DNA of 64,000 nt from Bacteroidota bacterium (GTDB lineage: Bacteria > Bacteroidota > Ignavibacteria > UBA10030 > SZUA-254), in the NCBI GenBank assembly GCA_020056225.1, contig JAGVIE010000050.1, positions 48,366 to 112,365 on the forward strand, given 5' to 3'. The translations under genes and the position numbers were made by a program. Below, one piece after another: positions 1 through 9,500 of the stretch. Each line of letters begins with the position of its first letter. Position 1 is the stretch's first letter. Under the pieces are notes generated by a model that saw only the letters and a program-made list of their open reading frames with translations, had not been told where the DNA came from and ran no database searches.

Positions 1-272
1 ATGATATGTCAACAAAGACAGCAGGCGGGGTTCGTCGGCTTAGAAAAATCTCGGAGATGTGTTTGGATTATGGATTGCGTGTACAAAATTCGGTGTTTGA
101 ATGCAATGTTGATCCGGCGCAGTGGGAAATTTTAAAGGATAGATTGTTATCTTTGTATAATGCGGAAGAAGATAGTTTGAGATTTTATTATCTTGGATCG
201 AACTGGAGACGGAGAGTAGAACACAATGGCAAAGGTGTGATAGATGATATTGAGGAACCAATAATTGTATAG
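1..272 (+). CDS. cas2: CRISPR-associated endoribonuclease Cas2 (3' part, type I-C)
   Basis: This is the C-terminal ~90 residues of Cas2, the small ferredoxin-fold protein that pairs with Cas1 to integrate new spacers. The frame is open through base 1, where it reads Y-D-M-S-T-K, so the ATG at base 6 is internal and the true start lies upstream of the window. The segment TAGGVRRLRKI, then the QNSVFEC strand and the DSLRFYYLGSNWRRR segment, are typical of subtype I-C Cas2. It is followed directly by a leader and a repeat array whose repeat is also of I-C type. The rest of the cas operon must lie to the left, outside the window. Confidence 0.9.
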   Translation, partial: DMSTKTAGGVRRLRKISEMCLDYGLRVQNSVFECNVDPAQWEILKDRLLSLYNAEEDSLRFYYLGSNWRRRVEHNGKGVIDDIEEPIIV

Positions 273-442
273 CGCTAACCGAAGCACACGATGAAATACC
301 AGGGGGTTAGCTTTGAGAAAATAGATTGAAAGGAGCAGTTTAATATGTTACAGAGAAAATTTCGTAAAATTGCCTAGACCTAAGCGATGGATGGTCTGAA
401 TTCAATGATTCTGATATTTATTAAATAAGTTTAGAAGTAACA
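273..442 (+). promoter_or_regulatory. CRISPR leader region
   Basis: This 170-bp AT-rich non-coding stretch lies between the cas2 stop and the first repeat, where the leader that drives array transcription and marks the integration end is expected. It carries a perfect 7-bp inverted repeat, GCTAACC (274-280) and GGTTAGC (305-311), with 24 nt between the arms and starting right after the cas2 stop. I could not place a convincing promoter in it. Confidence 0.6.
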
Positions 443-542
443 GTCGCGCTCCGTACGAGCGCGTGGATTGAAACCAGATCAGGCGAAATCTTGAAAAGAA
501 GAAAAATCTTGTCGCGCTCCGTACGAGCGCGTGGATTGAAAC
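443..542 (+). CRISPR. Type I-C CRISPR mini-array: 2 repeats, 1 spacer
   Basis: Two identical 32-bp repeats occupy 443-474 and 511-542, separated by one 36-bp spacer (475-510). Each repeat begins GTCGCGCTCC and ends GTGGATTGAAAC, as in subtype I-C. It contains a 7-bp stem, CGCGCTC/GAGCGCG, around a CGTAC loop. With cas2 immediately upstream, the leader-proximal end is on the left. No third repeat is found at the next expected position (about 579). The array is therefore either young, contracted, or the stub left after spacer loss. Confidence 0.93.
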
Positions 543-602
543 ATAATGAACGCTTGGTCATTCTCTCAGGATGTGTGGATTCGATGATATAAAAATATGG
601 TG

Positions 603-631
603 TTGATTCGGTAACGTCTATTCCATAAAAC
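603..631 (+). promoter_or_regulatory. Candidate sigma70-type promoter for the GT4 gene
   Basis: TTGATT (603-608), 17-bp spacer, TAAAAC (626-631). The -10 box is weak, but position and spacing match the other promoters in the window. It would start transcription about 90 nt before the preferred ATG at 731. Confidence 0.4.
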
Positions 632-730
632 ACAAATGATCCAATTCATATTATGGGTCGGCTTTTTTATTTTGTCGGAGGTACTCTCAGTTTGAGGGTC
701 TCCAACATTCTTCGTATATTGCTTCCCACG

Positions 731-1852
731 ATGAAGAATGTTAGAAATATTGCACTGGTACACGATTGGCTTGTCTCGATGCGCGGCGGAGAAAAAGTTC
801 TTGAGGTGCTCTGCGAGCTTTTCCCGGATGCAAAATTATTCACTCTCGTGCATAAAAAAGGAAAACTTTCTTCGCCCATCGAGAGGATGAACATCAAGAC
901 GTCTTTTCTCCAGAAGATGCCGCTGGCAACGAGCAGGTACCAATATTATCTTCCTTTGTTCCCCGCGGCAATCGAACGGTTTGATATGAGTGAGTTTGAT
1001 CTGGTTATTTCGAGCAGCCATGCCGCCGCAAAGGGCGTCCGCGTTCACAAGAATGCGCTTCATATCTGTTATTGTTACACGCCGATGCGGTACATCTGGG
1101 ATCAATACGAACAATATTTCGGCAATAAACGCGCTTCGCTTATCGCACGCACGTCCATGAAGCTGGTGCTCAACTATTTGCGCAGATGGGACGTTGCGTC
1201 TTCGCGCGGTGTTAATGAGTTCATAGGAATATCTAGCGCTGTGCGTGACCGCATCCGCCGCACTTATAACCGAGATGCGGTCGTGATTTATCCTCCTGTG
1301 GATGTAAATCGTTTTTCCATCAGTGATAGAGATGAAGGATACTATCTCATCGTATCGGCGCTTGTTCCTTACAAGATGATCGACCTTGCGGTTGAAGTAT
1401 TCAACCGTCTCGGAGAGCGATTGATTATTATCGGCACGGGGAACGAAGAGAAGAAGCTGAAAGACCTTGCAAAAAGAAATATTGAATTTCTTGGATGGGC
1501 TGACGATGACGAGGTGAAGAAATATTATGAAGGATGCCGCGCATTGATATTCCCCGGTGAAGAGGATTTTGGTATAGTGCCCGTCGAGGCGATGGCGTGC
1601 GGAAAACCCGTTATAGCTTTCGGCAAAGGCGGCGCCTTGGAAACCGTCGTGGATTCGAATACTGGTGTGATCTTCAAAGATCAAACCGTTGAAAGCTTGG
1701 TTGCGGCTGTTAAAGAACTTCAAGGGAAATCGTTCGATTCGAAGATAATTCGAGAACACTCGATGCAATTCGACAGGAATATATTTAAAACTTCGATAGA
1801 GAATTTCATCAGCACCAAATGCAATGAATTCTTTTCATCCGGTAATTCTTGA
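731..1852 (+). CDS. Glycosyltransferase family 4
   Basis: This 373-residue GT-B enzyme is predicted to transfer a sugar from a nucleotide donor in surface polysaccharide synthesis at the inner face of the cytoplasmic membrane. The N-terminus NIALVHDWL followed by RGGEKVLEVL is the classic start of this GT4 branch. The donor-binding half has the GEEDFGIVPVEAMACGKPVIAF segment with its E-x7-E pair, followed by GGALETV. An in-frame ATG at 653 would add 26 residues that do not resemble the family, so 731 is preferred, although neither start has a clear ribosome-binding site. It stands alone between the CRISPR array and the patatin gene. The sugar and acceptor cannot be read from the sequence. Confidence 0.85.
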   Translation: MKNVRNIALVHDWLVSMRGGEKVLEVLCELFPDAKLFTLVHKKGKLSSPIERMNIKTSFLQKMPLATSRYQYYLPLFPAAIERFDMSEFDLVISSSHAAAKGVRVHKNALHICYCYTPMRYIWDQYEQYFGNKRASLIARTSMKLVLNYLRRWDVASSRGVNEFIGISSAVRDRIRRTYNRDAVVIYPPVDVNRFSISDRDEGYYLIVSALVPYKMIDLAVEVFNRLGERLIIIGTGNEEKKLKDLAKRNIEFLGWADDDEVKKYYEGCRALIFPGEEDFGIVPVEAMACGKPVIAFGKGGALETVVDSNTGVIFKDQTVESLVAAVKELQGKSFDSKIIREHSMQFDRNIFKTSIENFISTKCNEFFSSGNS

Positions 1853-1880
1853 TTTTGCCGGAGGAATTTTCTAATTTGGA

Positions 1881-4649
1881 TTGAAAAATTCAAAGATAGG
1901 ACAGGATTTGCTTCGTAAAATTACAATAGCATTGCGTATCATCCTTTCAACTGTTCTGTTGAACGGCGTTCTCTTTCTACCGGTGCTCACCCAATCGAAA
2001 ATAATAGTTCGCCCCACAATTATTCAAAAAAAATCTCCATCGGTTTGGTTTCGATCTTCACAGCGATTGAGCAGACCTAAAATCGGGGTGGTACTGAGCG
2101 GCGGCGGAGGAAGAGGTCTGGCACAAATAGGCGTCTTGCGGGCGCTGGAACGTCATCAAATACCTGTCGATTTGATTGTAGGCACGAGCCTTGGAAGTGT
2201 TATCGGAGGATTATATTCCACAGGCTATTCAACTACAGAAATTGAAAGCATTGCCGTCAATACAAACTGGGGTGAATTACTTTCCTTCACAGAAGAAACA
2301 CAGCGCAGCGATTTGTTCGTGGGACAGAAACAAACTCAGCAGGAAGGTTATTTCTCGATTCGCTTCGATGGATTGGAGCCGATAATCCCATCATCGATAT
2401 CCGGCGGACAGCGTCTTTCGAATTTTTTCTTTTACCTTACACTTCAGGCATTATATCACCCTGACTCGAGTTTCGATAACTTGAAAATTCCGTTTCGTGC
2501 TATCGCAACAGACATCATTTCAGGAAAGCGCGTTATCATTGACCATGGTTCGCTCGCTGAAGCGATGCGCGCAAGTATTACCGTGCCGCTGTTATATTCT
2601 CCCATCGAAAAAGATTCGATGTCGATGGTGGACGGCGGACTGACATCCAACATTCCTGTAGATGTTGCCAAAGATCTTGGTTGTGATATCGTGATCGCGG
2701 TGAATTCCACCAGTTCGATGAGGGGTTTGAACGACCTCAAAGCGCCGTGGGAAGTTGCCGATCAGATTATGACGATCATGATGCAGGAATCTAACAAACA
2801 GCAATTGAAGCTTGCCGATGTTGTTATTACTCCTGTTACAGGCGATCGGATTGTTTCGGATTTTTCAGGGATAGATTCTCTGATCCGTGCCGGTGAAATC
2901 GCTGCCGAACAAAATATCCCTGCTATCTCTGATGCGCTTGGTAAGCTTCTGCAGATACAGGAGCAAACAACGGCATCGGAGTCGGTGCGGGTAACGGTTA
3001 ATTTCGATAATGAAACGGATGACGATGAAATTAAGCAAGGAATATTTAATGATGTGAACCGGAACGATCTTTCACTGACGCGGGTTCAGGAATATGTCAA
3101 TAAATTTTATGGCACCAGTAAGTATCGTGATGTTGAAGCAGAAATAGTCGATTCGATAAATCAAAGAAATGTTAACTTTCATCTAACTGCGTGCAGGAAA
3201 ATCAACAATGTGCAGTTTAGCGGGAACACGCTTCTTCCGAATGATCGCATTAAAACTGAAATTGATTCCTGCCGAGGTAAATACCTGACTGATCCATATA
3301 TAACACGGGCTTTCGAAAATGTAATTTCGCTCTATCGTCAACAAGGATATTCACTCGCACGGATTGAGTCGGTACATGTCGATTCTTCAAACGGCATGTT
3401 AGGATTCAAAATACATGAAGGGAAGATCGCCGATATCCGGTATGTCGGTAATGATAAAACGCGCTCGTATATAATCAGAAGGGAATTTCCACTTGAGGTT
3501 GGCGACGTGTTCAATATCGACAAAGCTTCTCAGGGGATAGTGAATATCAAAAGCACGGGATTATTCGAATACGTTCTGGTGGATGTTCAATATAAAGATG
3601 ATGATCCTGTTATCGTTTTGAAAGTCAAGGAAAAAAGCTCAGAGCTGATGCGTATCGGTTTCCATGCCGATGATGAGCACGGTATCGTTGGCACTATCGA
3701 TTCGAGAGACGCGAATTTTAGAGGCGCGTGGGAAGACCTTGGGATCAGTGCGCGATACGGATACCGTGACCGATTTGTTCGTGCGGAATATACCGTTAAT
3801 AGAATCTTTCATTCGTATTTCACTTTCAATTTGCGGGGATATTTTAAATCGCGTGATGTGTTCACTTACGCGTATGCTCCATCGGCAAGTTTGGAAAGAT
3901 GGGATAAGTTAGAAGAGGGTAAGTACCGGGAAAATAAATACGGCGGGACGATCACTTTCGGCAGTCATTTTAAACGCTTCGGCGATGTAACGGCTGAACT
4001 GCGTCTCGAGAATCATCAGATTACATCGCTTTCCGGAGCGGGGTATACACCTGTGCGGTACCAGTTTTCAAGTATAAAAATTCAAAGCACAATAGACACC
4101 GAAGATAAATTTTCATTTCCGACAAAAGGTGTTTACCTGCAAATTACATTTGAATCTGCATCCAAGAAGTTGGGAAGCGATGTCGGGTTCGGGAAACTAA
4201 CTGCAGTTTACGAAAACTATTTTACTCTTTTACCAAGGCATACAATCAGGCCAAGAATAACATTCGGGTTTGCCGATCAAACGTTGCCTGTCGCCGAGCA
4301 ATTTAGTTTGGGCGGATTAAATTCGTTCTATGGTTTGCGCGAAGATGACAGCCGGGGAAGGCAAATCTTTTTAATCAATGCCGAATATCGCTTCTGGTTA
4401 CCCTTCAAGTTAATTTTCGAAACATATATTAAGCTGCGATACGATCTTGGGACAATCTCTTTAGAACCGATAGAGTTAAAATTCAATAGGTTTCATCACG
4501 GTTTTGGTACTGCTATCGCTCTTGATACTCCGATTGGGGCGGCTACATTCGGAGTGGGTAAATGTTTCTTCTTCCAGCAGGGATTGCCAAAATCTCCGAT
4601 CGCCGTCGGTCCGCTTCTTTTCTATTTTTCAATCGGTCCGAATCTGTAA
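1881..4649 (+). CDS. Patatin-like phospholipase with POTRA and outer-membrane beta-barrel (PlpD/type Vd-like)
   Basis: This 922-residue protein combines an N-terminal membrane or signal segment (about residues 14-35), a patatin lipase domain, a POTRA-like domain and a C-terminal Omp85-like barrel. Lipase motifs are complete: the glycine-rich oxyanion loop SGGGGRG near residue 73, the nucleophile elbow GTSLG with Ser103, and the DGG dyad with Asp251. The POTRA begins near residue 440 (VQFSGNTLLPND), and the barrel fills roughly 560-922. PlpD-type type Vd autotransporters export or anchor a lipase this way. The best start is TTG at 1881, preceded by GGAGG about 16 nt upstream, a long spacing that keeps the start uncertain. 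Archease and rtcB follow at gaps of about 40 bp. Substrate is unknown. Confidence 0.85.
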   Translation: MKNSKIGQDLLRKITIALRIILSTVLLNGVLFLPVLTQSKIIVRPTIIQKKSPSVWFRSSQRLSRPKIGVVLSGGGGRGLAQIGVLRALERHQIPVDLIVGTSLGSVIGGLYSTGYSTTEIESIAVNTNWGELLSFTEETQRSDLFVGQKQTQQEGYFSIRFDGLEPIIPSSISGGQRLSNFFFYLTLQALYHPDSSFDNLKIPFRAIATDIISGKRVIIDHGSLAEAMRASITVPLLYSPIEKDSMSMVDGGLTSNIPVDVAKDLGCDIVIAVNSTSSMRGLNDLKAPWEVADQIMTIMMQESNKQQLKLADVVITPVTGDRIVSDFSGIDSLIRAGEIAAEQNIPAISDALGKLLQIQEQTTASESVRVTVNFDNETDDDEIKQGIFNDVNRNDLSLTRVQEYVNKFYGTSKYRDVEAEIVDSINQRNVNFHLTACRKINNVQFSGNTLLPNDRIKTEIDSCRGKYLTDPYITRAFENVISLYRQQGYSLARIESVHVDSSNGMLGFKIHEGKIADIRYVGNDKTRSYIIRREFPLEVGDVFNIDKASQGIVNIKSTGLFEYVLVDVQYKDDDPVIVLKVKEKSSELMRIGFHADDEHGIVGTIDSRDANFRGAWEDLGISARYGYRDRFVRAEYTVNRIFHSYFTFNLRGYFKSRDVFTYAYAPSASLERWDKLEEGKYRENKYGGTITFGSHFKRFGDVTAELRLENHQITSLSGAGYTPVRYQFSSIKIQSTIDTEDKFSFPTKGVYLQITFESASKKLGSDVGFGKLTAVYENYFTLLPRHTIRPRITFGFADQTLPVAEQFSLGGLNSFYGLREDDSRGRQIFLINAEYRFWLPFKLIFETYIKLRYDLGTISLEPIELKFNRFHHGFGTAIALDTPIGAATFGVGKCFFFQQGLPKSPIAVGPLLFYFSIGPNL

Positions 4650-4687
4650 TTGTTGGAATTACTTCATCGAATTTGTATCTTCTCAGA

Positions 4688-5107
4688 ATGCAGAAAGATT
4701 ATTCAATTTTAGAGCATCCGTCGGATCTCGGCATTGAAGCGCAGGGTTCTTCTTTGATTGAGGCATTTCAGAATGCTGCAACCGCCCTGATGTCTATCAT
4801 CCTTGATCTGAAGACAGTAACGGCAACGGAATGTAGGCATATAACCGTTTCAGCAATAGATGAAGAACAGTTGCTCGTAAAATGGTTGTCGGAGATTTTA
4901 TACGTTTATGATGGACAAAGATTTGCGTGCAGCGAATTTAATATAGCCGAGTTAGACCGGACACATCTCGAAGCGTCTGTGCGGGGTGAAATGTTTCTGG
5001 AGACGAAGCACCGCCCGAAATTGGATGTTAAAGCGGTAACATATCATCAGTTGTCGGTGAAGGAAAACGATAACAAGTGGATTGTTAGAGTTTTTTTTGA
5101 TATTTAG
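4688..5107 (+). CDS. Archease (RtcB cofactor)
   Basis: This 139-residue archease stimulates RtcB by promoting its guanylation and allowing multiple turnovers in RNA ligation. The N-terminus YSILEHPSDLGIEAQG and the C-terminal stretch around LDVKAVTYHQLSV, ending VRVFFDI, are characteristic. The frame is open upstream to 4562, inside the end of the patatin gene, but the family begins at the Met of 4688 and its normal length is about 140. The rtcB gene starts 40 bp downstream on the same strand, the usual archease-rtcB pairing. No strong ribosome-binding site is visible. Confidence 0.88.
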   Translation: MQKDYSILEHPSDLGIEAQGSSLIEAFQNAATALMSIILDLKTVTATECRHITVSAIDEEQLLVKWLSEILYVYDGQRFACSEFNIAELDRTHLEASVRGEMFLETKHRPKLDVKAVTYHQLSVKENDNKWIVRVFFDI

Positions 5108-5147
5108 TACAATGAACAGTCCCTGACTTTAAAATCAGAAAAAGTAG

Positions 5148-6572
5148 ATGCTCAAGAAGCTTGATAATTATCGTCATCTGATTCCAAAATCATACAAGCA
5201 AGGAATGCGTATCGATGGAATGATTTATGCAGATGACGAGTTGATAAAGCAGATCGAAAAAGATCTCACCAAAGAACAGGTTGCAAATGTCGCAACATTG
5301 CCCGGACTGGTTGGCCGGTCTTTAGCGATGCCCGACGCACATCAAGGATACGGTTTCTGTATTGGCGGTGTAGCGGCGGCAGATGTTGACGAAGGCATTG
5401 TCTCAGCCGGCGGTGTTGGCTTCGATATAAACTGCGGCGTTAGATTACTTTCAACTCCTTTTGAAGTTGATGGTATACGTGCTAAGCTTGAACAATTAAT
5501 CAATCAGCTTTTCCGCGATATACCCTGCGGTACAGGACGAAAAGGTTTGCTGGAGGTGACAAAGAGCGAACTCGATAAAGTTCTAATAAATGGTGCACAG
5601 TGGGCAATAACAAATAATTACGGTGACGACAAAGACATCGCCCGCATCGAAGAGTACGGTAAAATTCCCGATGCCGATCCATCGCTTGTAAGTCGCCGCG
5701 CAAAAGATCGCGGGCAACATCAGCTCGGAACGCTCGGATCCGGCAATCATTTTCTTGAGATTCAAGTCGTCGATGAAATTTATGAACCTGAAGTTGCATC
5801 GAAATTCGGGCTTCACCATAATCAAATAGTCGTTCTTATACACAGCGGTTCACGCGGTCTGGGACATCAGGTCTGCACTGATTATCTCGACATGATGCAA
5901 AACGGTATGAAGAAATACGGTATCTCAGTAGTAGATCGACAGCTTGCGTGCGTTCCGATCAAATCCGTTGAGGGACAAAATTATTTGAAAGCTATGGCTG
6001 CTTCGGCTAACTTTGCGTTTGCAAACAGGCAGATGATAACACACTGGACACGGGAAGCCTTTAAGCGAATTCTGGGAAGAGGCGATCTAAAAATTGTATA
6101 CGACGTTTGCCACAACATAGCGAAGTATGAGAATCATGATGTTGATGGCTCACAAAAGCGTTTGCTTGTACACAGAAAGGGAGCTACGCGGGCATTTCCA
6201 AAAAATCATCCGGCGTTGCCGGATGATTTGAGAGATGTCGGGCAACCTGTACTTATTCCGGGCAGTATGGGGACATGCTCGTACGTTCTTGTCGGCACCG
6301 ACAAAGCGATGAAAGAAACTTTCGGCTCTTCCTGTCATGGGGCAGGGCGGGCGATGAGCCGGACGCAAGCTAAGAAAGAAACCTCAGCCGATCAGTTGCT
6401 AAATGAGATGAAAAGCAAAGGCATATACGTTCGGGGAGAAAGCCGGTCGGGTTTGACCGAAGAAAAGCCGGATGCATACAAAGATGTAAGTCGGGTTGTG
6501 GAAGTTGTTCACGGCGCAGGGATTGCGAGGAAAGTAGCAAAGATGCTGCCACTCGCGGTAATGAAAGGATAA
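5148..6572 (+). CDS. rtcB: RNA-splicing ligase RtcB
   Basis: RtcB is a GTP- and Mn-dependent ligase joining RNA ends with 2',3'-cyclic phosphate or 3'-phosphate to 5'-OH ends; in bacteria it is linked to RNA repair. At 474 residues it is of normal length. Metal-site and catalytic motifs are intact: DINCGVR with Cys96, GSGNHFLE with His201, HSGSRG with His232, and CHGAGR with His397, the residue that carries GMP in characterised RtcB. PDAHQGYG near the N-terminus is also conserved. It follows archease and is only 17 bp upstream of the AddA-like gene. No RtcR regulator or sigma54 promoter is seen, so control probably differs from E. coli. Confidence 0.95.
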   Translation: MLKKLDNYRHLIPKSYKQGMRIDGMIYADDELIKQIEKDLTKEQVANVATLPGLVGRSLAMPDAHQGYGFCIGGVAAADVDEGIVSAGGVGFDINCGVRLLSTPFEVDGIRAKLEQLINQLFRDIPCGTGRKGLLEVTKSELDKVLINGAQWAITNNYGDDKDIARIEEYGKIPDADPSLVSRRAKDRGQHQLGTLGSGNHFLEIQVVDEIYEPEVASKFGLHHNQIVVLIHSGSRGLGHQVCTDYLDMMQNGMKKYGISVVDRQLACVPIKSVEGQNYLKAMAASANFAFANRQMITHWTREAFKRILGRGDLKIVYDVCHNIAKYENHDVDGSQKRLLVHRKGATRAFPKNHPALPDDLRDVGQPVLIPGSMGTCSYVLVGTDKAMKETFGSSCHGAGRAMSRTQAKKETSADQLLNEMKSKGIYVRGESRSGLTEEKPDAYKDVSRVVEVVHGAGIARKVAKMLPLAVMKG

Positions 6573-6589
6573 TATAATCCAAGCATCTA

Positions 6590-9500
6590 ATGTTAACTGA
6601 AAATCAAAAGGAAGCTCTCGAGTTTCAACGCCATATTTCCGTAACGGCAAATGCCGGCGCCGGAAAAACTTTCGTGCTTGTTCGCAGGTTCGTTGAGATA
6701 CTAATGAAAACCGATACTCATGTTAACGAATTGGTAGCGATTACATTTACGGAAAAAGCTGCAAGCGAGCTGCGAAAAAAAATTGCAGATTATATTGAAG
6801 AAAGAATTTATTCAAATCCCGGTTCAGGGGAGCTGATAAGACTCGAACGCATCCGCGATCAATTGATCTCATCAAATATAGGAACGATTCATTCATTTTG
6901 TGCTCAGATTCTCCGCGAATATCCTATAGAAGCCGGTGTCGATGCAGCATTTACCGTGCTCGAAGGCGTAGATCAGCAGATTGCAGAACAGGATTCGGTT
7001 CGTGAGACATTTGAGGCAATCCTGAATGATGCAACTGAAATGAAACGAGCCGAGGAACTTAGATATCTTGTTCGCACATTAGGACGAAACACCGTCGAAA
7101 GCTATCTGTCAATCTTTCTTGCTAAGCGTGAACCTATCGAACGTTTTCTTCAAGATGGCGCTTGCCTGGATGAGCGCATTGAAGACGAAAAAATTATTCA
7201 AAACTGGAATGAAATTTTAGTCTCAGCAATACTTAAACGGCTTACCGATTCATTCTTTCTGTCATCACTGGAGAGAGTGATGCAAACTGCATCAGGCAAG
7301 ACATCTGACGAAGTGCGGGATATATATTCAAGATGGACTACGAATATTAATCCCGATGATACTATACGAATTTACGCGCAGATGGCAGAACTAATCTTCA
7401 CTCAAAAAGATATGCCAAGGAAGGAATTTATAGGATCGTTAACTGCGAACTCGCCGATAGAAAATGATCTTGCAATTATTGTCGAATGCCAGAAAAATAT
7501 CTCGAAACCGATAAAGAGCTTAGAGTCTGATAAAGTTCTAAAGGGAAACAAGATACTGCTTCACGCATTAAGGATTCTGCTGGATATTTTTCGGTTAGCA
7601 ATCTCCCGTTATGATGAAAAGAAGATAGAATACGCATATTTAGATTTTGAAGATATCTTAATTAAAGCCAAAATATTGCTGGGCAAAGATGAAGTTCGAG
7701 AAGCAATTGTCAAAAAATATAAGTTCATAATGGTAGATGAATTCCAGGATACAAACCGCCTGCAGTATGAAATTCTCCAGGCGCTGGTCTCGAATTATCA
7801 ATCGGGAAATCTTTTCATAGTCGGCGATCCGAAACAATCTATCTATGGATTTCGGGATGCTGAAGTTGAGATTTTCGAAAGTGCGAAAGAAGAAATTCTT
7901 ATGAAGGCAAACGGCAAGGGAGTCATTCTTGCCGAGAGTTACCGTCTTCTGCCGGATCTAATCGATTTTGTCAACAGGTTGTTTTCAAAAATCATCGTTT
8001 CAAAAGGATCGCGGTATGAAGTCCAATATGATGAGCTTGTGCAAGGAAGGCAAAGCGACGGTGAAGGTACGGTCGAATTGATGATGGTTCCCGTAGATGA
8101 TAACGCACGCAACGGAGAGTCCCCAGAACAGGGAAACGATACAAACGATTATGTTCAGGATGAATGCAGATTGGTTGGTGCACGCATTATTAAGTTAATA
8201 CGGGATGGTTTCGTTATCTACCAGAAAAAAAATGAGAATCCAAGACCGGTTGAATTTAAAGATATTGCTATACTCTTAAGAAAAAGGACGCATCTTGCGA
8301 CACTGGAAAAAGTGTTAACGGAATATCGCATTCCTTTTGTGCTGACCGGTGGAATGGGCTTTTACCAGACTCAGGAGGTTTTGGATTTCTTAAATTATTT
8401 CAAATTCCTTTTAAATCCAAAGGATGATATTTCACTTGTGGGAATATTGCGCTCAAATTTCTTTTCGATATCCGATGCGGAATTATTTGATGTATCATTC
8501 GCTGATGGTGAATCGTTTTGGACCAAGATGATAATTTATTCTCACGATCAAGATATCTCAGCTAATTTCAAGCGGGCGGTTAAAATATTGACGAAGCACA
8601 TTGGTCTTGTCAATCGTATTAATATTTCACTGTTAGTAGATGAAATATTATCGTCGACGGGGTGGAGTGGAACTACTGCCGGGTTGCCGTTCGGCGAACA
8701 GAATGCGGCTAATATTAAAAAATTTCTTCGCATTGCCAGGGATTTTACAGCAAGAGGATATACAACACTGTATGATTTTGTGAGGCGATTGTCGGTATTG
8801 ATGGAAAATGAAGAACGTGAGGGGCAAGCGCCGCTGGAAATTACCGGGAATTGTGTTCAGGTATTGACAATTCATTCAGCAAAAGGTTTGGAATTTCCCG
8901 TTGTATTCATCCCATTTATACATCAAAAGTTCCGGTATGATAATCCGCCAATCCTCGATTCTGATTTAGGAATTGCATTTAAAGTTAGAGACAAGGTAAA
9001 TCTTGATGAGGAGATTGTCCCGTCAATCCTGCATGCTTTCAAGGAACGAAGCAAACACAAAACTGAAGCGGAAGAAAAACGTATATTTTATGTAGCATGT
9101 ACGCGCGCGCGCGATGCGCTCTTTTTATCTTGTCAATTATCGTTAGATGGTTCCCATAGTACATACCTTAAATGGTTAACTGATGCATTAGAGATTGAGC
9201 CGAAGACGCTTAGAGATAATAAAATAATATTTCCCGCAACGGAATTGAGAACGTTGGAACGTACCGAAGAAACTTCTAAAATAAAAAGGAGCTTACATCA
9301 ATTATCTATCAATGTGAGATTCTGGGATCGGATTCAAATGTCTAATCTTCCACTTCCCGCAAAATCAGCAGTCGTAATTCATCCAAACAAGATATTGATA
9401 TCAACCCTTGCCGGCAAATCGCGAGGTGAATATTTTTCATCGACAAAAATAAAAACATATCTCGAGTGTCCCCGAAAATATTATTTGAAATATGTTCTTG

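Noticed and set aside
555..586. Possible degenerate third CRISPR repeat containing GTGTGGATT
   Set aside because: Only the short 3' part matches; the first 20 positions match at chance level and the implied spacer would be 12 bp.
653..730. Upstream start for the GT4 gene
   Set aside because: The extra 26 residues are unlike the family N-terminus and no ribosome-binding site precedes the ATG at 653.
836..1768. Long minus-strand frame (310 codons) across the GT4 gene
   Set aside because: It is antisense to a clear glycosyltransferase, its product has no family features, and it has no ribosome-binding site.
9094..9116. Run of alternating CG as possible Z-DNA element
   Set aside because: It encodes the conserved helicase motif ACTRARDAL, and Arg/Ala codons explain the pattern.
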